DNA from: Lachnospiraceae bacterium
GTDB lineage: Bacteria; Bacillota; Clostridia; Lachnospirales; Lachnospiraceae
Reading direction: 5' to 3'
NCBI GenBank assembly: GCA_017613225.1
Contig: JAGAEH010000091.1
Coordinates: 1 to 5,887, forward strand
DNA: 5,887 nucleotides
Positions 4,907-5,887 of this stretch are shown here, in pieces. The notes under the pieces are model-generated. The model was not told the origin of the DNA. It ran no database searches and saw only the letters and a list, made by a program, of their open reading frames with translations. Each line of letters opens with the position of its first letter. The first letter of the stretch is position 1. The position numbers and the translations under genes are program-made.

Positions 4907-5887
4907 ATGAAGTACAATTTCAGGACGATCGAGAAAAAATGGCAGCAGCGCTGGGAGGAAGCGGACCTCTTCAAGGCGGAGGACTTTTCGGACAGGCCCA
5001 AGTGGTACGGCCTGGTGGAGTTCCCCTACCCCTCCGGTTCCGGCATGCACGTGGGCCACATCAAGGCCTATTCCAGCGTGGAGGTCCTGGCCCGCAAGCG
5101 CAGGATGCAGGGCTACAACGTGCTGTTCCCCATCGGCTTCGATTCCTTCGGCCTGCCGGCGGAGAATTACGCCATCAAGATGAACATCCATCCCCATGTG
5201 ATCACGGAGAAGAACATCGTGCACTTTTCGGAGCAGCTGAAGAGCGTGGGCTTTTCCTTTGACTGGAGCCGCGAGATCGCGACCTCCCGTCCGGATTACT
5301 ACAAGTGGACCCAGTGGATCTTCCTGAAACTGTTTGAGCACGGCCTGGTATTCCGGGCAAAGACCCTGGTCAATTACTGCCCTCACTGCAAGGTGGTCCT
5401 CTCCAACGAGGATTCCCAGGGAGGCAAGTGCGATATCTGCCACAGCGACGTGGTGCAGCTGCCCAAGGACGTGTGGTACCTGAAGATCACGGAGTACGCG
5501 GACAAGCTGCTGTACGGCCTGGACGACGTGGACTATCCCGAGAGCATCAAGCAGCAGGAAGTCACCTGGATCGGCCGTTCCGAAGGCGCTTTCGTGAACT
5601 TCCCCGTGGTTGGCGCGAATGACACGCTGGAGATCTACACCACCCGTCCCGACACCCTGTTCGGCGTCACCTTCATGGTGGTGGCCCCCGAGCATCCCAT
5701 GCTGGACCGCTGCAAAGAGCAGATCACCAATTTCGACGCGGTGGAAGCCTACCGGGAAGAGTGCGCGAAGAAGACGGAGTTCGAGCGGACCCAGCTGGTG
5801 AAGGACAAGACCGGCGTGCTCCTGAAGGGCCTCACCGCCATCAACCCCCTGAACGACACCGAGATCCCCATCTACATCGCCGACTAC
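4907..5887 (+). CDS. leuS: Leucyl-tRNA synthetase, 5' part (3' end outside window)
   Basis: The first 327 residues of a class Ia synthetase, normally about 800-870 residues long, that charges tRNA-Leu in the cytoplasm. ATG 4907 has AGGGAG (4893-4898) 8 nt upstream. Visible landmarks: the N-terminal MKYNFRTIEKKWQQRW; FPYPSGSGMHVGH, with the HIGH-type ATP signature HVGH at 48-51; GFDSFGLPAENYAIK (77-91); and DYYKWTQWIFLKLFEHGL (130-147). Next come a zinc-finger-like insert with Cys 158, 161, 175 and 178, and the start of the CP1 editing domain, WIGRSEGA (221-228) and TTRPDTLFGVTF (245-256), which clears mischarged tRNA. KTGVLLKGLTAINPL (301-315) and IYIADY close the visible part. The KMSKS loop and anticodon-binding domain are off the right edge. 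The frame is open to the last base. It has its own promoter and no T-box leader. Confidence 0.97.
   Translation, partial: MKYNFRTIEKKWQQRWEEADLFKAEDFSDRPKWYGLVEFPYPSGSGMHVGHIKAYSSVEVLARKRRMQGYNVLFPIGFDSFGLPAENYAIKMNIHPHVITEKNIVHFSEQLKSVGFSFDWSREIATSRPDYYKWTQWIFLKLFEHGLVFRAKTLVNYCPHCKVVLSNEDSQGGKCDICHSDVVQLPKDVWYLKITEYADKLLYGLDDVDYPESIKQQEVTWIGRSEGAFVNFPVVGANDTLEIYTTRPDTLFGVTFMVVAPEHPMLDRCKEQITNFDAVEAYREECAKKTEFERTQLVKDKTGVLLKGLTAINPLNDTEIPIYIADY

Noticed and set aside
4889..5695. 268-codon open frame on the minus strand opposite leuS
   Set aside because: It is the antisense shadow of leuS, with His/Val/Leu-rich sequence and no recognisable motif.

Overview
The window looks like a chromosomal piece of a moderately GC-rich Firmicute, most likely a gut-type clostridium (Lachnospiraceae or a related Eubacteriales family). 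The grounds are strong AGGAGG-type ribosome binding sites, a BlaI/M56-peptidase pair, a DegV-family protein and a LeuRS of clostridial character. The species cannot be named from sequence alone. No tRNA, rRNA, CRISPR array or complete mobile element is visible, and no stretch longer than 300 bases lacks a gene.

Layout. (1) Bases 2-673 hold the 3' part of a transglutaminase-like cysteine-protease-fold protein with an intact Cys-His-Asp triad. (2) Bases 711-3163 are a compact, self-contained regulatory operon. It has a near-consensus promoter wrapped in two perfect BlaI/MecI-type operators, then a small unrecognised multi-pass membrane protein, a BlaI-type repressor, an M56 (BlaR1/MecR1-like) membrane metallopeptidase, and a Rho-independent terminator. 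The three genes overlap by 8 and 4 nt and so are translationally linked. (3) Bases 3166-3233 are two tandem copies of a 34-bp repeat; the second supplies the stop codon of the next gene. (4) A DegV-family fatty-acid-binding protein gene runs leftward (4114-3227) and probably shares the operon's terminator from the other side. (5) A TetR-family regulator gene runs rightward (4251-4772) and diverges from degV across a short AT-rich intergenic region with overlapping candidate promoters and a dyad. (6) The 5' 327 codons of leuS (leucyl-tRNA synthetase) run off the right edge, behind a good promoter whose spacer contains a perfect inverted repeat.

How it works together. By analogy with BlaR1-BlaI, the M56 protein would sense a signal outside the membrane with a short non-PBP C-terminal domain, activate its cytoplasmic zinc protease and relieve BlaI repression of the same operon. 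No beta-lactamase or PBP lies in the operon, so the only visible output is the unknown membrane protein. That makes this operon the most interesting part of the window. The TetR protein may control itself, degV and possibly leuS, but this rests on position and dyads only.
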